Positions 41,962 through 51,778 of a stretch of 64,000 nucleotides of DNA are shown here, in pieces. The stretch covers positions 3,186,001 through 3,250,000 of the forward strand of contig NC_021184.1 of NCBI RefSeq assembly GCF_000233715.2, written 5' to 3'. The notes under the pieces were generated by a model, which saw only the letters and a program-made list of their open reading frames with translations, was not told where the DNA came from and searched no databases. Every line of letters begins with the position of its first letter. Positions within the stretch are counted from its first letter, which is position 1. A program made the translations under genes and the position numbers. This stretch comes from Desulfoscipio gibsoniae DSM 7213 (lineage in GTDB: Bacteria > Bacillota > Desulfotomaculia > Desulfotomaculales > Desulfallaceae).

Positions 41962-42681
41962 ATGAATAATAGTAGAATTATTCGGAACATGCGGCTTTAC
42001 CTCACCGGCCTGGTTCTTTGTCTTGTCGCTTTTGGGCATGCAAGTTTTTTCTATTGGGGGGTGCTGCAGTCACTTGCCGTAGTCAGCATTTTAATCGGAA
42101 CACTTTATCTTTTGCCGGCCCGGAAGGCCGTGTTGTTGTTTACCGGACTTCTGGCCTTAGCGGGATATTATTTTTTTCATCCCTACGCTTATCTACTGCC
42201 CGCTAAAATGGCCCGGATTTTGTTGGGTGATTTTTCACTGGTTCTTTTGACCGGTTTTTTATCCATAGGCCTATTCATGGCCACCTATGTTTTAACTGGT
42301 AATTATAAACCCCATACTATAGCCACTGTAGGTTTATCATTAATGACATTGGGTTTGGTGGGGCATTTTACCGGGTTTTTAATCACCAGGTTTCCTGCCT
42401 CCCCCAGTTACATGCTCTTTGTAGTGGGCCTGGTAATGCTGATGTATGCTGCTTTACTCCTTGTAAAGACAGATGGCCCATATGTTTATCCGGCCATTTG
42501 GGCCGGCAGAAACGCCCTTAATATTTTTGTCGTGCATTACCTGGTCTACGTTTATGGTAAACATTCCGGCATGGTTGGGTCATTAAACGGGTTTTACTCC
42601 GTGCTGGTCGCCTTGGTGGTAACGGCTTTCTTTTTGTTGCTCAGTAGATGGATGTCCTGGCCGCTGCGGGCCGCTGCATAA
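41962..42681 (+). CDS. Multi-pass membrane protein, DUF1624/acyltransferase-like
   Basis: ATG 41962 follows GAGGA at 9 nt. The 239-residue protein has about seven membrane segments and ends with a motif common to heparan-glucosaminide N-acetyltransferase-like (DUF1624/YeiB) proteins: GRNALNIFVVHYLVYVYGKH. The N-terminal RxxxxDxxRG motif of that family is missing, so this is either a divergent member or an N-terminally shortened one. Confidence 0.6.
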   Translation: MNNSRIIRNMRLYLTGLVLCLVAFGHASFFYWGVLQSLAVVSILIGTLYLLPARKAVLLFTGLLALAGYYFFHPYAYLLPAKMARILLGDFSLVLLTGFLSIGLFMATYVLTGNYKPHTIATVGLSLMTLGLVGHFTGFLITRFPASPSYMLFVVGLVMLMYAALLLVKTDGPYVYPAIWAGRNALNIFVVHYLVYVYGKHSGMVGSLNGFYSVLVALVVTAFFLLLSRWMSWPLRAAA

Positions 42682-42886
42682 TAATTTGTTTTTAATACGG
42701 TTCCCGCACACATATAACGTGCCCTTCAGGGGTGCCCAACTGTGGGCGTCTCCACTGGAACAAATTGCTGGGCCGTTTTACTATCCACTATTATATATTG
42801 GTTATAGACCAAAGATTACCTTGATATAATTAAAACAGGTGTCGTGAAAGTAGGCGATTAAGGACCAACCGGCCAGGAGAGCGGGA

Positions 42887-43387
42887 TTATTTGCAGGAAT
42901 TTATTATTTCCGCTATCTTGTCCGATTCCACCTGGGGATATATTACATCATTGATCATTATCACCGGGCTGAGGGCGCAAGAACCCAGGCAACGCACCAC
43001 TTCAAGGGAAAACTTCCCGTCCGGGGAAGTTTCTCCCGGTTCCAGCGTCAGTTCCCGGCTCAACCTTTCCAACAACTGGGCGGAACCATGCAGGTAACAG
43101 TTTGTGCCCAGGCAAACACTTATTTTATATTTAGCCGGCGGGGCAGGTTTAATCAAAGGGAAGTAACTAATCATCCCTAAAACATCGTTAGGCTGCAAAC
43201 CAAAACCATCGGCAATCTGGTGCACAACCGCTTCGGACATTGTACCCAGTTGGTCCTGCACGTCTTGAAGCACCAGGTACAGGCCGTCCGATTTGTCTTT
43301 GTGTTTATTTATTATTTTTTCAACCGTGCCTTCAATACCATTTAAAGGTCCGGCAATATCGCCGCAGTTTGAACGATTCTCCTGCAT
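42887..43387 (-). CDS. NuoE/HydC-like [2Fe-2S] thioredoxin-fold protein, second copy
   Basis: The 166-residue protein has the NuoE layout: N-terminal helical domain (LYLVLQDVQDQLGTMSEAVV) and [2Fe-2S] ligands in CLGTNCYLHGS and CLGSCALSPV. It is the last gene of the hydrogenase operon, about 37 bp after the phosphatase gene, and a paralogue of HydC at 50490. A C8 tract (minus-strand G8) stands at its ribosome site. It may pass electrons to or from HydS rather than HydAB. Confidence 0.85.
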   Translation of the reverse strand: MQENRSNCGDIAGPLNGIEGTVEKIINKHKDKSDGLYLVLQDVQDQLGTMSEAVVHQIADGFGLQPNDVLGMISYFPLIKPAPPAKYKISVCLGTNCYLHGSAQLLERLSRELTLEPGETSPDGKFSLEVVRCLGSCALSPVIMINDVIYPQVESDKIAEIINSCK

Positions 43388-43423
43388 TGTTTATGTATTC
43401 CCCCCCCGGCTAATTCGAGCTGC

Positions 43424-44572
43424 TTAAAAGTATTCTACCGTTACATTTTTGCCTACATCCCTTAAGAGCCTGATTAAATCCCGTATTATATACTCTTTAT
43501 ATATATAAATATTGGGCACACCCTCACCGTATAGTCCCTGATTGGCCGCAGTTCCAACCATAAAATGCACCCTGTCGGCGTTGTGTAATAAGGACGCCAA
43601 CCTGCTGGCCCCGTCTTTATCTTTAAAACTTTCCGGACCGGGGCTCCCTTTCAGTTTATCAAGGGCATCCACCAGCGTGACAGCACCCTCGGTAACCAGG
43701 TCTATGCCCGGAATTATACCGATGGGCGGCACCCGCTGGCTGCGGGATGAAAGATCCACCCGGACTTCCCGGCCCAACACTCTTCCCACTATATTCCCGG
43801 TAGTACCGCCACAGACAACCTTAATTCCACCGGCACGCATAAACTTGTCCACTACCATGGCATCATCAGTTTTATCCCGCGGCGGGCCGATCATTACTAC
43901 AACATTATTAGGTCTTCGCGTTTTAATAACGGCTATACTGGCATCGTCACCGGGCTGCCCGCCATAGATGTTATTGCACAAACGGGCTATTTCCCCGGCC
44001 CAATCCGCGGCCTTTTGGGGCGGGCTGTAAGTTTGGGCCAAATACTGGCCAACCCTGTCCCAACCCCAGCCCATGTTCCACACTTTCCCCACCCCGGCAT
44101 GCAGTACACCATCGGTAATAATTACCAACCAATCATAATCACCTAATGCAAAATTTGATTCCCGGATAGCCTTGCCATCCAGTATCCTTTCCGTTTTTTC
44201 CAAATCAACCAGTCTGTTTTTGTTGCCAATAAAACAGGGCGGGTTTTCATACTCAATCAAATGCGCATAGCCTTCGCCCGTCACACGTAATACCGTAAAA
44301 GTGCTATAGGCCAGTTTTCTCACCTTGCAAATAGGTAAAGTCTGGGCCAGGGTCTCCATAACATCGTCTATGGCCCCGCCCATTTGCAACATAGTGCCGG
44401 CCATTTTGGCCGTGAGCCTGGAAAGGATATTGGCTTTGACCCCGCTTCCCAGACCGTCCGCCACAACAACAATTCGGTCGTTCCCGCTGCTGGTAATCTC
44501 AATGCTGTCGCCACACAGCTCTTCGCCTTTTTTATTCAGTTGGGCAGTACCGATTTCGACACAAATATCCAT
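43424..44572 (-). CDS. SpoIIE/PP2C-type serine phosphatase
   Basis: ATG 44572 follows GAAGGGAG. Residues 1-210 hold PPM phosphatase metal motifs: VVVADGLGSG, VIITDGVLHAG, PGDDASIAVI. A C-terminal region of about 170 residues (NNVVVMIGPPRDKTDDAMVV onward) is specific to the hydrogenase-linked branch. It is encoded directly after HydS with a 24-bp gap, consistent with the known association of HydS-type hydrogenases with such phosphatases. It probably turns the HydS signal into dephosphorylation of a regulator. Confidence 0.85.
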   Translation of the reverse strand: MDICVEIGTAQLNKKGEELCGDSIEITSSGNDRIVVVADGLGSGVKANILSRLTAKMAGTMLQMGGAIDDVMETLAQTLPICKVRKLAYSTFTVLRVTGEGYAHLIEYENPPCFIGNKNRLVDLEKTERILDGKAIRESNFALGDYDWLVIITDGVLHAGVGKVWNMGWGWDRVGQYLAQTYSPPQKAADWAGEIARLCNNIYGGQPGDDASIAVIKTRRPNNVVVMIGPPRDKTDDAMVVDKFMRAGGIKVVCGGTTGNIVGRVLGREVRVDLSSRSQRVPPIGIIPGIDLVTEGAVTLVDALDKLKGSPGPESFKDKDGASRLASLLHNADRVHFMVGTAANQGLYGEGVPNIYIYKEYIIRDLIRLLRDVGKNVTVEYF

Positions 44573-44596
44573 TTAACCGCAGTTCTCCCTTCAGTT

Positions 44597-46318
44597 TTAG
44601 AAAGGATCTTCTTGCATCAATTTAATTAATTTAGTTAAAAGAACCTTGGTTTCCGCTGTTGTTTCACCCAGCAGCCCGGCAATTTCCTGGGCCACAGTCA
44701 TTTGCTTGGCAATAACCTCCTGCGCGCGGGATATAGTCTGCCCTTTCACCAGTTCATATTGCTCGTGGCGTCTTTTTTCTTCAGTTATGTCAACAAGAAT
44801 TCCTACTATGCTTCTTTCCTTTTCCAGCTGGAAAATGATTTCTCTGACTATTTTACCCAATTGGTCATAATTATTGGTTTGGTTGATCATCTTTCCGGTT
44901 TTTAAAACTTCTCTAAAACTATCTACTTTTATAAATTGTTCTAATTTTTGTCCTACTATTTCCCGGATCGAGCAGTTAAATAAATTGCTGGCTGCCGGGT
45001 TGGTCTCCTGAATAACCAATTCGTTGTCCAAGATAACAACGGCGTTGGGCATGGCGCCAAGAACCCGGTTTGACATGGATTCCGCTCGTTTACGCATGTA
45101 TGGAATACACATCTCCAGTTCCGCGTTCCCCTGATAGACGGCTATAGCCTTATCGCGGCATGTATCAAAACCGCAGGCACCGCAATTCAATTCATCCTCC
45201 GGTTTAAATTTGCCGGATCGCTCCAGTATCTCTTTAATCTCGGCCTCGCTCGGTACGGGAAACACTACTTGCCGATTTACGAAACTTCTTTGCAAAAGTT
45301 TTTCGTTGATATCGGTAATAGTGGCAACATCATCACCCTCGGACCGGCATTGGGACTTTTGGTATTCTATAACCTTGCGCCGCCTGTTAAATAAGCCCTC
45401 GTCCCTGCCCATCATCTGCGGGCCGTTGATACACCCGCCCGGACAGGCCAGTAATTCCACCAAACCGGGTAAGATAATGCCACCTGAAGCTAAATGTTTT
45501 ATAAAATCTATACAGTTTTGCAACCCGGAAACCGTTGTAAACCTTTCATCGGCTTGTTTCGAAACGCCAACCGTCTTGAGCATTCCCCCGTCAATAGGGA
45601 ATAGCCTGGCCAAGCCCGGTTTCGGACCGTCAAATTCATCCGCCGCCAGACCGCTACAGTCAATATTCTCTTCCTGCACCCATTCCCAAAGTTCATCAAA
45701 CCCCAGCACATAATCTATGGCGTCACTTATGCCGTTCACCAACGCCTCATCCTTTTTAGCCGCACACGGGCCAATAAAAACAGTTTTACATCCCGGATAG
45801 GATTCTTTCAAGTAGCGCCCGTGGGCTATCATTGGCGATACTATGGGAGCAAGGTAAGGCAGCGCTTCCGGATAGTGCCGTTCAACCAGGTTAACCACCA
45901 CCGGGCAGGCGCTGCTGATTAATGCTTTATCAAATCCCATACGACCGTGCTGCCGGGCCACCAAGGCGGCTCCCAGAGAAGTTTCCTGTACTTTTTTAAA
46001 CCCCAGTCTGCGCAGTAAAGCAGGCATATGTCCCGGGTCAGCCAGAGGAAGGCCCACAACAAAGGAAGGGGCTACACTGGCCACCATAAAATTTCCGTTT
46101 TTTATGGAATGCCGGACCTCAGCCAGGCTGGAGGTAACCTTTTTGGCTTTTTGGGGGCAGATTAGCACGCACCGGGCATCTTTCACGCACAGCTCATCAA
46201 TCACCCGGGCATAAAGAGCGCCTGTTTCCTCACTGGCACTGATGCGAATCGCCTTTACAGGGCAAGCCCTCAAGCAGCGATAGCAGTCCCTGCACCTGGC
46301 TTCATTAGTCACTATCAT
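44597..46318 (-). CDS. hydS: HydS-type sensory [FeFe]-hydrogenase with PAS domain
   Basis: ATG 46318 (MIVTNEARCRDCYRCLRACP) is 10 nt after AGAGG. The 573-residue protein has an N-terminal ferredoxin domain, an H-cluster domain, an FeS domain (CGACGFDTCRDKAIAVYQGN), a PAS domain (VLGAMPNAVVILDNELVIQE) and a C-terminal helix. H-cluster motifs: SSACPVV replaces TSCCPxW, keeping the ligand Cys but losing the proton-transfer Cys; GPCAAKKDEA replaces MPCTAKKFEA; ELLACPGGCINGP is kept. These changes match group C sensory enzymes with low turnover. Inference: it senses H2 and acts through the phosphatase. Confidence 0.88.
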   Translation of the reverse strand: MIVTNEARCRDCYRCLRACPVKAIRISASEETGALYARVIDELCVKDARCVLICPQKAKKVTSSLAEVRHSIKNGNFMVASVAPSFVVGLPLADPGHMPALLRRLGFKKVQETSLGAALVARQHGRMGFDKALISSACPVVVNLVERHYPEALPYLAPIVSPMIAHGRYLKESYPGCKTVFIGPCAAKKDEALVNGISDAIDYVLGFDELWEWVQEENIDCSGLAADEFDGPKPGLARLFPIDGGMLKTVGVSKQADERFTTVSGLQNCIDFIKHLASGGIILPGLVELLACPGGCINGPQMMGRDEGLFNRRRKVIEYQKSQCRSEGDDVATITDINEKLLQRSFVNRQVVFPVPSEAEIKEILERSGKFKPEDELNCGACGFDTCRDKAIAVYQGNAELEMCIPYMRKRAESMSNRVLGAMPNAVVILDNELVIQETNPAASNLFNCSIREIVGQKLEQFIKVDSFREVLKTGKMINQTNNYDQLGKIVREIIFQLEKERSIVGILVDITEEKRRHEQYELVKGQTISRAQEVIAKQMTVAQEIAGLLGETTAETKVLLTKLIKLMQEDPF

Positions 46319-46523
46319 TCCATTATTACCTCTTTCGATCACTTCTTTACGCCGATTCGCCACAGGAACGGTTTATCGTCTTCCCTCCGGCCACTGCGTC
46401 CTCGGGGACAATTAGACCGTCCCATAGCTCCCCAACCTTTAAATTTTCGCGTAACTAGCCGGTACCCTAACTGTATATTCGATACATGTTTGAATTACCC
46501 TTTTCAAACCGGCAGGCAATTTA

Positions 46524-48542
46524 TCAGTATTTACTATCAACTTGCATGGCTATTCTAGTTTTAAATATCCGCTCGGCATTATCCCGTGTGACACCGGTTA
46601 TTATTTCATCATTTACCTTAACGGAAACACCCTGGTCGCATTTTTCCAAGCAAAATGTGCCGTCCAGCTTAATTTGTCCTTCAAAGCCATATTTCTTTAT
46701 CATATCTGAAAACATATTCAGCACATCGTAGGAGCCGCGCAAATAACACCCGGTACCCACACAGACGGAAACATTAACCGGGACATCTTCCGACAACTCG
46801 GTTATATCAATGGGCTTGCCGGTTATTCTTCTCCGGGGCACATATCGAGTGTGCAATTCGTGGTGCACCGTTGCCGAACCCGTACCGTTCAACCACTGGT
46901 TGATGATATGGTTAACATAAATATTATCCTGGGCTTTGTGCACCTGCTCCATAGTGTCAAGATTATAAATGGTTTTCAGTCGTTGTACTCTGGCAGCGGT
47001 ATCATTAACCTCGGGCTGGCCGCCACCCCCTATACACCCGCCGGGACAGGCCATAACTTCCACGGCGTGGTAGCCGGCCTCACCGCTTTTTATTCTTTGC
47101 ACCAGCTTTTCGGCGTTGGCAATGCCATTAACCACCGCCAATTTTAACTTTTGCCCGTTAACTTCAACCTCAGCCTCTTTCAATCCCTGCATTCCTCTAA
47201 CCGGATAAAAATCAATTCTACCTATTTCAGCGCCGCTGGTATAACCGGATACAAACCGCACCACCGATTCCATAACACCCCCGGAGGCGCCGAAAATTAA
47301 AGCGCCGCCCGAACCCATGCCCAAGGGATTGTCAAACCCTGCCGGTTCCAGTTCATTAAAAACAATACCTGCTTCCTTGATCATTTGGGCTAATTCAACG
47401 GTGGTCAGAACTATATCCACATCGCGTACACCGCCGGTGGTAAATTCCGGCCTTGTGGCCTCGAATTTTTTAGCGGTGCAGGGCATTACCGAGACACATA
47501 CCACTTCTCCCGGTTCCTTACCGATAACTTGAGCATAATGTTTCTTCACCAGTGATCCAAACATTTGTTGTGGCGAACGACAGCTGGAAATATTAGCAAG
47601 CAGGTCGGCATGGGCCTGTTCGCAATATTTGACCCAGGCCGGGCAGCAAGAGGTAAACAAAGGCAGCTTGTCCCCCTTTTCCAACCTGCTGATAAACTCC
47701 ATTGATTCTTCAATGGTAGTGAGGTCCGCCGCAAATAAAGTGTCAAACACCTTATCCGCGCCTAATTTTTTCAAAGCGGCCACCACTTTACCCGTAACGG
47801 CCGAGCCCGCGGAAAGTCCAAATTCCTCACCCAGGGCCACCCGGACCGCCGGTGCAATTTGGAACACCACGGTTTTCGACGGATCCAATATGGCTTTCCA
47901 CGCTTGTTCCACTTCCGACTTGGCCGTCAGCGCACCGGTGGGGCAAACCGTTATGCACTGACCGCAATTAATGCAGTCAACCTCCGACAGTTCCTTGCCA
48001 AAGGCTGTAGTGACTTGAGTTTTACTACCCCGGAAAGCAAAATCCCAAATTCCCAACCCCTGGATCTCCTTGCACATACGTACGCAATCACCGCAGAGGA
48101 TGCACTTGTTGGGATCTTTGACAATGCTGCTGCTGGAATCATCGATGGGCAGCTTGACATCCCGACTGCCAAAACGGATCTTATTTACGCCGTACTGTTT
48201 AGCTAGTTTTTGCAGTTTACAGGTGGTACTCTTGACACAGGTGGGGCACTCCCGGTCATGATTGGCCAGAAGCAGTTCCAAAATAACCTTGCGCAGCCTT
48301 TTGGTACGCATAGTGTTGGTATAAATCACCATGCCTTCCGACGGCGGTGTGGAGCAAGAGGCAACCAAACCCATTTTTTCAACTTCAACCATACAAAGAC
48401 GGCAGGCACCGTATACACTCAGTTCGGAATGGTAGCAAAAGGTGGGGAGTTCAACGCCGGTCCGCCGGACCAATTCCAGCAGATTTTTCGCCCCCGCAAT
48501 TTCCACGGCCTGCCCGTCTATAATTACCCGTCCAGTTTGCAT
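46524..48542 (-). CDS. hydA: Electron-bifurcating [FeFe]-hydrogenase catalytic subunit HydA
   Basis: The 672-residue protein has a NuoG-like [2Fe-2S] start (CYHSELSVYGACRLCMVEV), a His-ligated cluster (HDRECPTCVKSTTCKLQ), two [4Fe-4S] sites (CILCGDCVRMCKEI, CINCGQCITVCPTGAL) and all three H-cluster motifs (TSCCPAW, MPCTAKKFEA, EVMACPGGCIGGGGQP). A C-terminal [2Fe-2S] domain (CVGTGCYLRGS, CLEKCDQGV) follows. It reduces protons or oxidises H2 at the H-cluster in the cytoplasm, together with HydB and HydC. Confidence 0.95.
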   Translation of the reverse strand: MQTGRVIIDGQAVEIAGAKNLLELVRRTGVELPTFCYHSELSVYGACRLCMVEVEKMGLVASCSTPPSEGMVIYTNTMRTKRLRKVILELLLANHDRECPTCVKSTTCKLQKLAKQYGVNKIRFGSRDVKLPIDDSSSSIVKDPNKCILCGDCVRMCKEIQGLGIWDFAFRGSKTQVTTAFGKELSEVDCINCGQCITVCPTGALTAKSEVEQAWKAILDPSKTVVFQIAPAVRVALGEEFGLSAGSAVTGKVVAALKKLGADKVFDTLFAADLTTIEESMEFISRLEKGDKLPLFTSCCPAWVKYCEQAHADLLANISSCRSPQQMFGSLVKKHYAQVIGKEPGEVVCVSVMPCTAKKFEATRPEFTTGGVRDVDIVLTTVELAQMIKEAGIVFNELEPAGFDNPLGMGSGGALIFGASGGVMESVVRFVSGYTSGAEIGRIDFYPVRGMQGLKEAEVEVNGQKLKLAVVNGIANAEKLVQRIKSGEAGYHAVEVMACPGGCIGGGGQPEVNDTAARVQRLKTIYNLDTMEQVHKAQDNIYVNHIINQWLNGTGSATVHHELHTRYVPRRRITGKPIDITELSEDVPVNVSVCVGTGCYLRGSYDVLNMFSDMIKKYGFEGQIKLDGTFCLEKCDQGVSVKVNDEIITGVTRDNAERIFKTRIAMQVDSKY

Positions 48543-48574
48543 TTCAACACACTCCCTTATTTGGATTTAGTTAT

Positions 48575-50455
48575 TCAAGCCGTGTAAATAGCATCAAATT
48601 TACATTTCTCCATACATGTACCGCATTTCAAACACTTCGCCACATCAATTACGTGCGGTTCTTTTTTGTTTCCGGTGATGGCTTCGGCCGGGCATACCTT
48701 GGCACAGAGCCCGCAGCCCTTGCACTTGTCCTGATCGATATGATAGTCCAGCAGGGCCTTGCAAACACCGGCCGGGCACTTTTTATCCCTAATATGGGCA
48801 ATGTACTCGTCTTTAAAATACTTGAGGGTGGTCAACACCGGGTTCGGTGCTGTTTTACCCAGCCCGCACAATGAACCGTCCTGCACTGCCAGGGCCAATT
48901 CTTCCAACAGCAACAGGTCTTCCTCACCGGCCCTGCCCTCAGTGATGGCAGTTAATATTTCCAACATCCTTTTAGTACCCTCGCGGCAGGGAACACATTT
49001 GCCGCAGGATTCATTCTGCACAAAACCCATGAAAAACTTGGCCACTTCCACCATACAGGTATCCTCGCCCATGACCACCAAACCACCGGAACCAATCATA
49101 GCCCCCGCTTTTCTTAATTCGTCATAATCAAGGGACAAATCCAGGTGGTTTTCCGTAAGACAACCTCCTGACGGGCCTCCGATCTGCACCGCTTTGAATT
49201 TCTTATTTTCCCTTAACCCGCCGCCGATATCAAAAACAATCTCCCGCAGACTAATACCCATGGGTATTTCAACCAAGCCGGTGTGAGCAACCTGACCGGC
49301 CAGGGCGAAAGTCTTTGTTCCCGGGCTGCCCTCGGTACCAAACCCCTTGAACCACTTACCGCCTTTAAGGATAATGGACGGCAAGTTGGCCAGCGTCTCA
49401 ACATTATTTATAATTGTGGGGCAATTCCATAAACCTTTATTGGCCGGAAACGGCGGACGCGGCCTGGGCATACCCCGCTCCCCTTCTATGGAAGCGATAA
49501 GGGCGGTCTCCTCGCCACAAACAAACGCCCCGGCGCCCTCTTTGATATTTACTTTGAATGAAAAACCGCTGTTAAGAATATTGTCCCCCAACAGGCCCGT
49601 CCTTGCAGCTTCAGCCACGGCCCGCTTCAAGCGTTTTACGGCCAGCGGGTACTCGGCACGCACATACACATACCCTTCATCCGCGCCTATGGCAAAACCG
49701 GCTATCATCATGCCTTCCAAAACCCGGTGGGGATCACCTTCCATCACGCTTCGATCCATAAAAGCACCGGGGTCACCCTCGTCACCATTGCAGATGATAT
49801 ACTTTTTAGCACCTTGGGTCGACGCGGCAAACTGCCACTTCTTACCGGTGGGAAAACCGCCGCCGCCCCGGCCGCGCAGACCTGAATCCAACACTTCTTC
49901 AACAACTTTTTCCGGCGTCATATTAAAGAGTGCCCTGGTAATGGCCTGGTAGCCGCCATGGGCGATATAATCGTTCAAGTCGTCGGGATTGATACGCCCG
50001 CAGTGTTCCAAGGCCACCCTGGTTTGCTTCTGGTAAAAAGGTATTTCGTCCTGGGTGGCCACTGTTTGACCAGTAACCGGGTGTGTATATAACAACCTTT
50101 CAACCAGCTGATTATTTAAAATATGCTTATCAACTATTTCCTTGACATCATCTTTCTTCACATGGTGGTAGAAAACCCCGCCCGGTTCAATTCGAACCAG
50201 CGGCCCCATCTCGCAAAAACCGTGACAGCCGCTGATATTTAAGGCATGGGGCTCATCATCCACCTCTTCCATCAAATGAACTTTTACCGGTAAATTCTGC
50301 TCCTTGACCCGGCTTAGGAACTCATCATATACATCCAGCGAACCGTTGGCCACACAGCCGGTACCGGCACAAATCAATATCCGCATTTTTTCCCGTCCCA
50401 GGGCCTCTTGCGACTGTTTATAAAGATTTAAAAAATCATCCATTGATTTTAGCAT
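48575..50455 (-). CDS. hydB: HydB, NuoF-like NAD(H)/FMN subunit of bifurcating hydrogenase
   Basis: ATG 50455 follows AAGGGAG. The 626-residue protein has an N-terminal [2Fe-2S] domain (CAGTGCVANGS, GCHGFCEMGP), the NuoF FMN and NADH regions (GRGGGGFPTGKKW, CNGDEGDPGAFMDRSVMEGD), a [4Fe-4S] site (ESCGKCVPCREGTKRM) and a C-terminal two-cluster ferredoxin domain (CKGCGLCAKVCP, CLKCGTCMEKCKFDAI). This is the flavin site thought to split or join electrons between NADH and ferredoxin. Confidence 0.95.
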   Translation of the reverse strand: MLKSMDDFLNLYKQSQEALGREKMRILICAGTGCVANGSLDVYDEFLSRVKEQNLPVKVHLMEEVDDEPHALNISGCHGFCEMGPLVRIEPGGVFYHHVKKDDVKEIVDKHILNNQLVERLLYTHPVTGQTVATQDEIPFYQKQTRVALEHCGRINPDDLNDYIAHGGYQAITRALFNMTPEKVVEEVLDSGLRGRGGGGFPTGKKWQFAASTQGAKKYIICNGDEGDPGAFMDRSVMEGDPHRVLEGMMIAGFAIGADEGYVYVRAEYPLAVKRLKRAVAEAARTGLLGDNILNSGFSFKVNIKEGAGAFVCGEETALIASIEGERGMPRPRPPFPANKGLWNCPTIINNVETLANLPSIILKGGKWFKGFGTEGSPGTKTFALAGQVAHTGLVEIPMGISLREIVFDIGGGLRENKKFKAVQIGGPSGGCLTENHLDLSLDYDELRKAGAMIGSGGLVVMGEDTCMVEVAKFFMGFVQNESCGKCVPCREGTKRMLEILTAITEGRAGEEDLLLLEELALAVQDGSLCGLGKTAPNPVLTTLKYFKDEYIAHIRDKKCPAGVCKALLDYHIDQDKCKGCGLCAKVCPAEAITGNKKEPHVIDVAKCLKCGTCMEKCKFDAIYTA

Positions 50456-50489
50456 ATTGGTCCACTCCCTTACTGCAAACTGGTTTTAT

Positions 50490-50972
50490 TTAATTTTCTT
50501 CCTGTACTTGGAACTTTTTTAATACTTCTAAAACGCCCGCAGGGGTCATTTGACCATGGACCTCATTCTCGTTAACAACGACAACCGGTGCCAAACCGCA
50601 GGCGCCAAGGCAGGATACCGTTTCAACTGTAAACTGTAAGTCCTTGGTTGTCTGCTCACCACCGGTCAGTTTAAGTTCTTTGCGCAAGGCAAAATTAATA
50701 GGCTCCGATCCCCGAACATGACAAGCCGTACCGTCGCAAACCTTTATAACATACTTGCCTTTGGGTATCATGGAAAACTGGGCATAAAAGGTTGCCACCC
50801 CATACACAGTCGCCGGCGGTATACCCATGGCCGTTGCAATGTAAGTCAGCACTTCTTCCGGCAGATAGCGGTATTCTTCCTGGACCTCCTGCAATATGGC
50901 GATAAGATGCGAAACATTTCCTTCGTGGCCATCAATAATGTTTTGCAATCTTTGAAATTTTCTTTGCTGCAT
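50490..50972 (-). CDS. hydC: HydC, NuoE-like [2Fe-2S] subunit of bifurcating hydrogenase
   Basis: ATG 50972 is 7 nt after GGGAGG. The 160-residue protein has NuoE features: LIAILQEVQEEYRYLPEEVL, YGVATFYAQFSMIPKGKY, and [2Fe-2S] ligands in CDGTACHVRGS and CLGACGLAPV. It precedes hydB by about 35 bp. Confidence 0.95.
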   Translation of the reverse strand: MQQRKFQRLQNIIDGHEGNVSHLIAILQEVQEEYRYLPEEVLTYIATAMGIPPATVYGVATFYAQFSMIPKGKYVIKVCDGTACHVRGSEPINFALRKELKLTGGEQTTKDLQFTVETVSCLGACGLAPVVVVNENEVHGQMTPAGVLEVLKKFQVQEEN

Positions 50973-51031
50973 AATCTTACCTCCCAACCAATAACTTGTG
51001 AATTAATTAACTTTTATGAGCCATAAAGAGC

Positions 51032-51586
51032 TCAAATACCCGGGGGGCATATAACCCACAAACCCCTTGCCTTCTCCCGGCCAACATTGGTTATCTCAAC
51101 CAACTCTTCAAACATAATGTAGGCCGCATCCCCCTCCTTTAAATTGTATTTTGCATTGGTGGTAGCTATGGTCACTTCGCCCTGCATTAAATAGATAAAA
51201 TCTTCATGTTCTCCGGAAAATAGCGGAACTTTTACATCCATGGCACCGGGTTCCAGGTTAAACATCAGGGGCTGCATTTTTTTATTTCTGGTGCCTAAAA
51301 AAGAAAATAATTCCAAATTCACCAGGCTGTTTTCAGTTTTGACTTGTCTACGCTTATCCTTCTTGATAATAACCCACTCTTCCGGCAATTCTTCCTCAAT
51401 AAGCAAGCTCATATTTGTGTTTAATACACCGGCAATACTTTTTAAGGTCGAAAAGGATGGCGAAACTTTATCTTGTTCCAATTGGTAGATAAAACTGGCT
51501 GTGACCCCAACCTCCTTGGCCAACTGCCTTACACTAAGGTTTTTGTTTTGGCGTAATTGTTTAATTCGTTCTCCCAACGTCGCCAT
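51032..51586 (-). CDS. XRE-cupin transcriptional regulator
   Basis: ATG 51586 follows AAGGGGG. Residues 1-60 form an XRE helix-turn-helix (LGERIKQLRQNKNLSVRQLA, GVTASFIYQLEQDKVSPSFS), residues about 110-185 a cupin ligand-binding domain (FSGEHEDFIYLMQGEVTIAT, YNLKEGDAAYIMFEELVEIT). It is the first gene of the hydrogenase operon and probably controls it in response to a small molecule. Confidence 0.85.
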   Translation of the reverse strand: MATLGERIKQLRQNKNLSVRQLAKEVGVTASFIYQLEQDKVSPSFSTLKSIAGVLNTNMSLLIEEELPEEWVIIKKDKRRQVKTENSLVNLELFSFLGTRNKKMQPLMFNLEPGAMDVKVPLFSGEHEDFIYLMQGEVTIATTNAKYNLKEGDAAYIMFEELVEITNVGREKARGLWVICPPGI

Positions 51587-51642
51587 GCCAATCCCCCTTA
51601 AAAATTTAAGCAAAAAAAGCACAAAATCATTATTTTACGAAA

Positions 51643-51671
51643 ATTATAAATGGTCACTTTACATATGTCAA
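51643..51671 (-). promoter_or_regulatory. Consensus sigma-A promoter of the hydrogenase operon
   Basis: On the minus strand TTGACA, a 17-bp spacer and TATAAT stand about 57 bp before the XRE-cupin start. It is the only full-consensus promoter seen upstream of the seven minus-strand genes. Confidence 0.8.
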
Positions 51672-51778
51672 GTAATAGTTCACTATTATACACTTATAGT
51701 TATATTTATTAAGCATTGACCAACCATGGGAAATTTCACTACATATAAAAAAAAGATCAAGAGAGCTAAACAATAGTT

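Noticed and set aside
42700-42780. Possible riboswitch-like fold between the membrane gene and the hydrogenase operon
   Set aside because: GGGGTGCCC and GGGCG segments can pair, but they match no riboswitch class I know and lie at the 3' ends of both flanking genes.
43542-49952. Long plus-strand frames opposite the hydrogenase operon
   Set aside because: Frames such as 45210-45713 and 49347-49952 are antisense shadows of well-supported minus-strand genes and lack ribosome sites.
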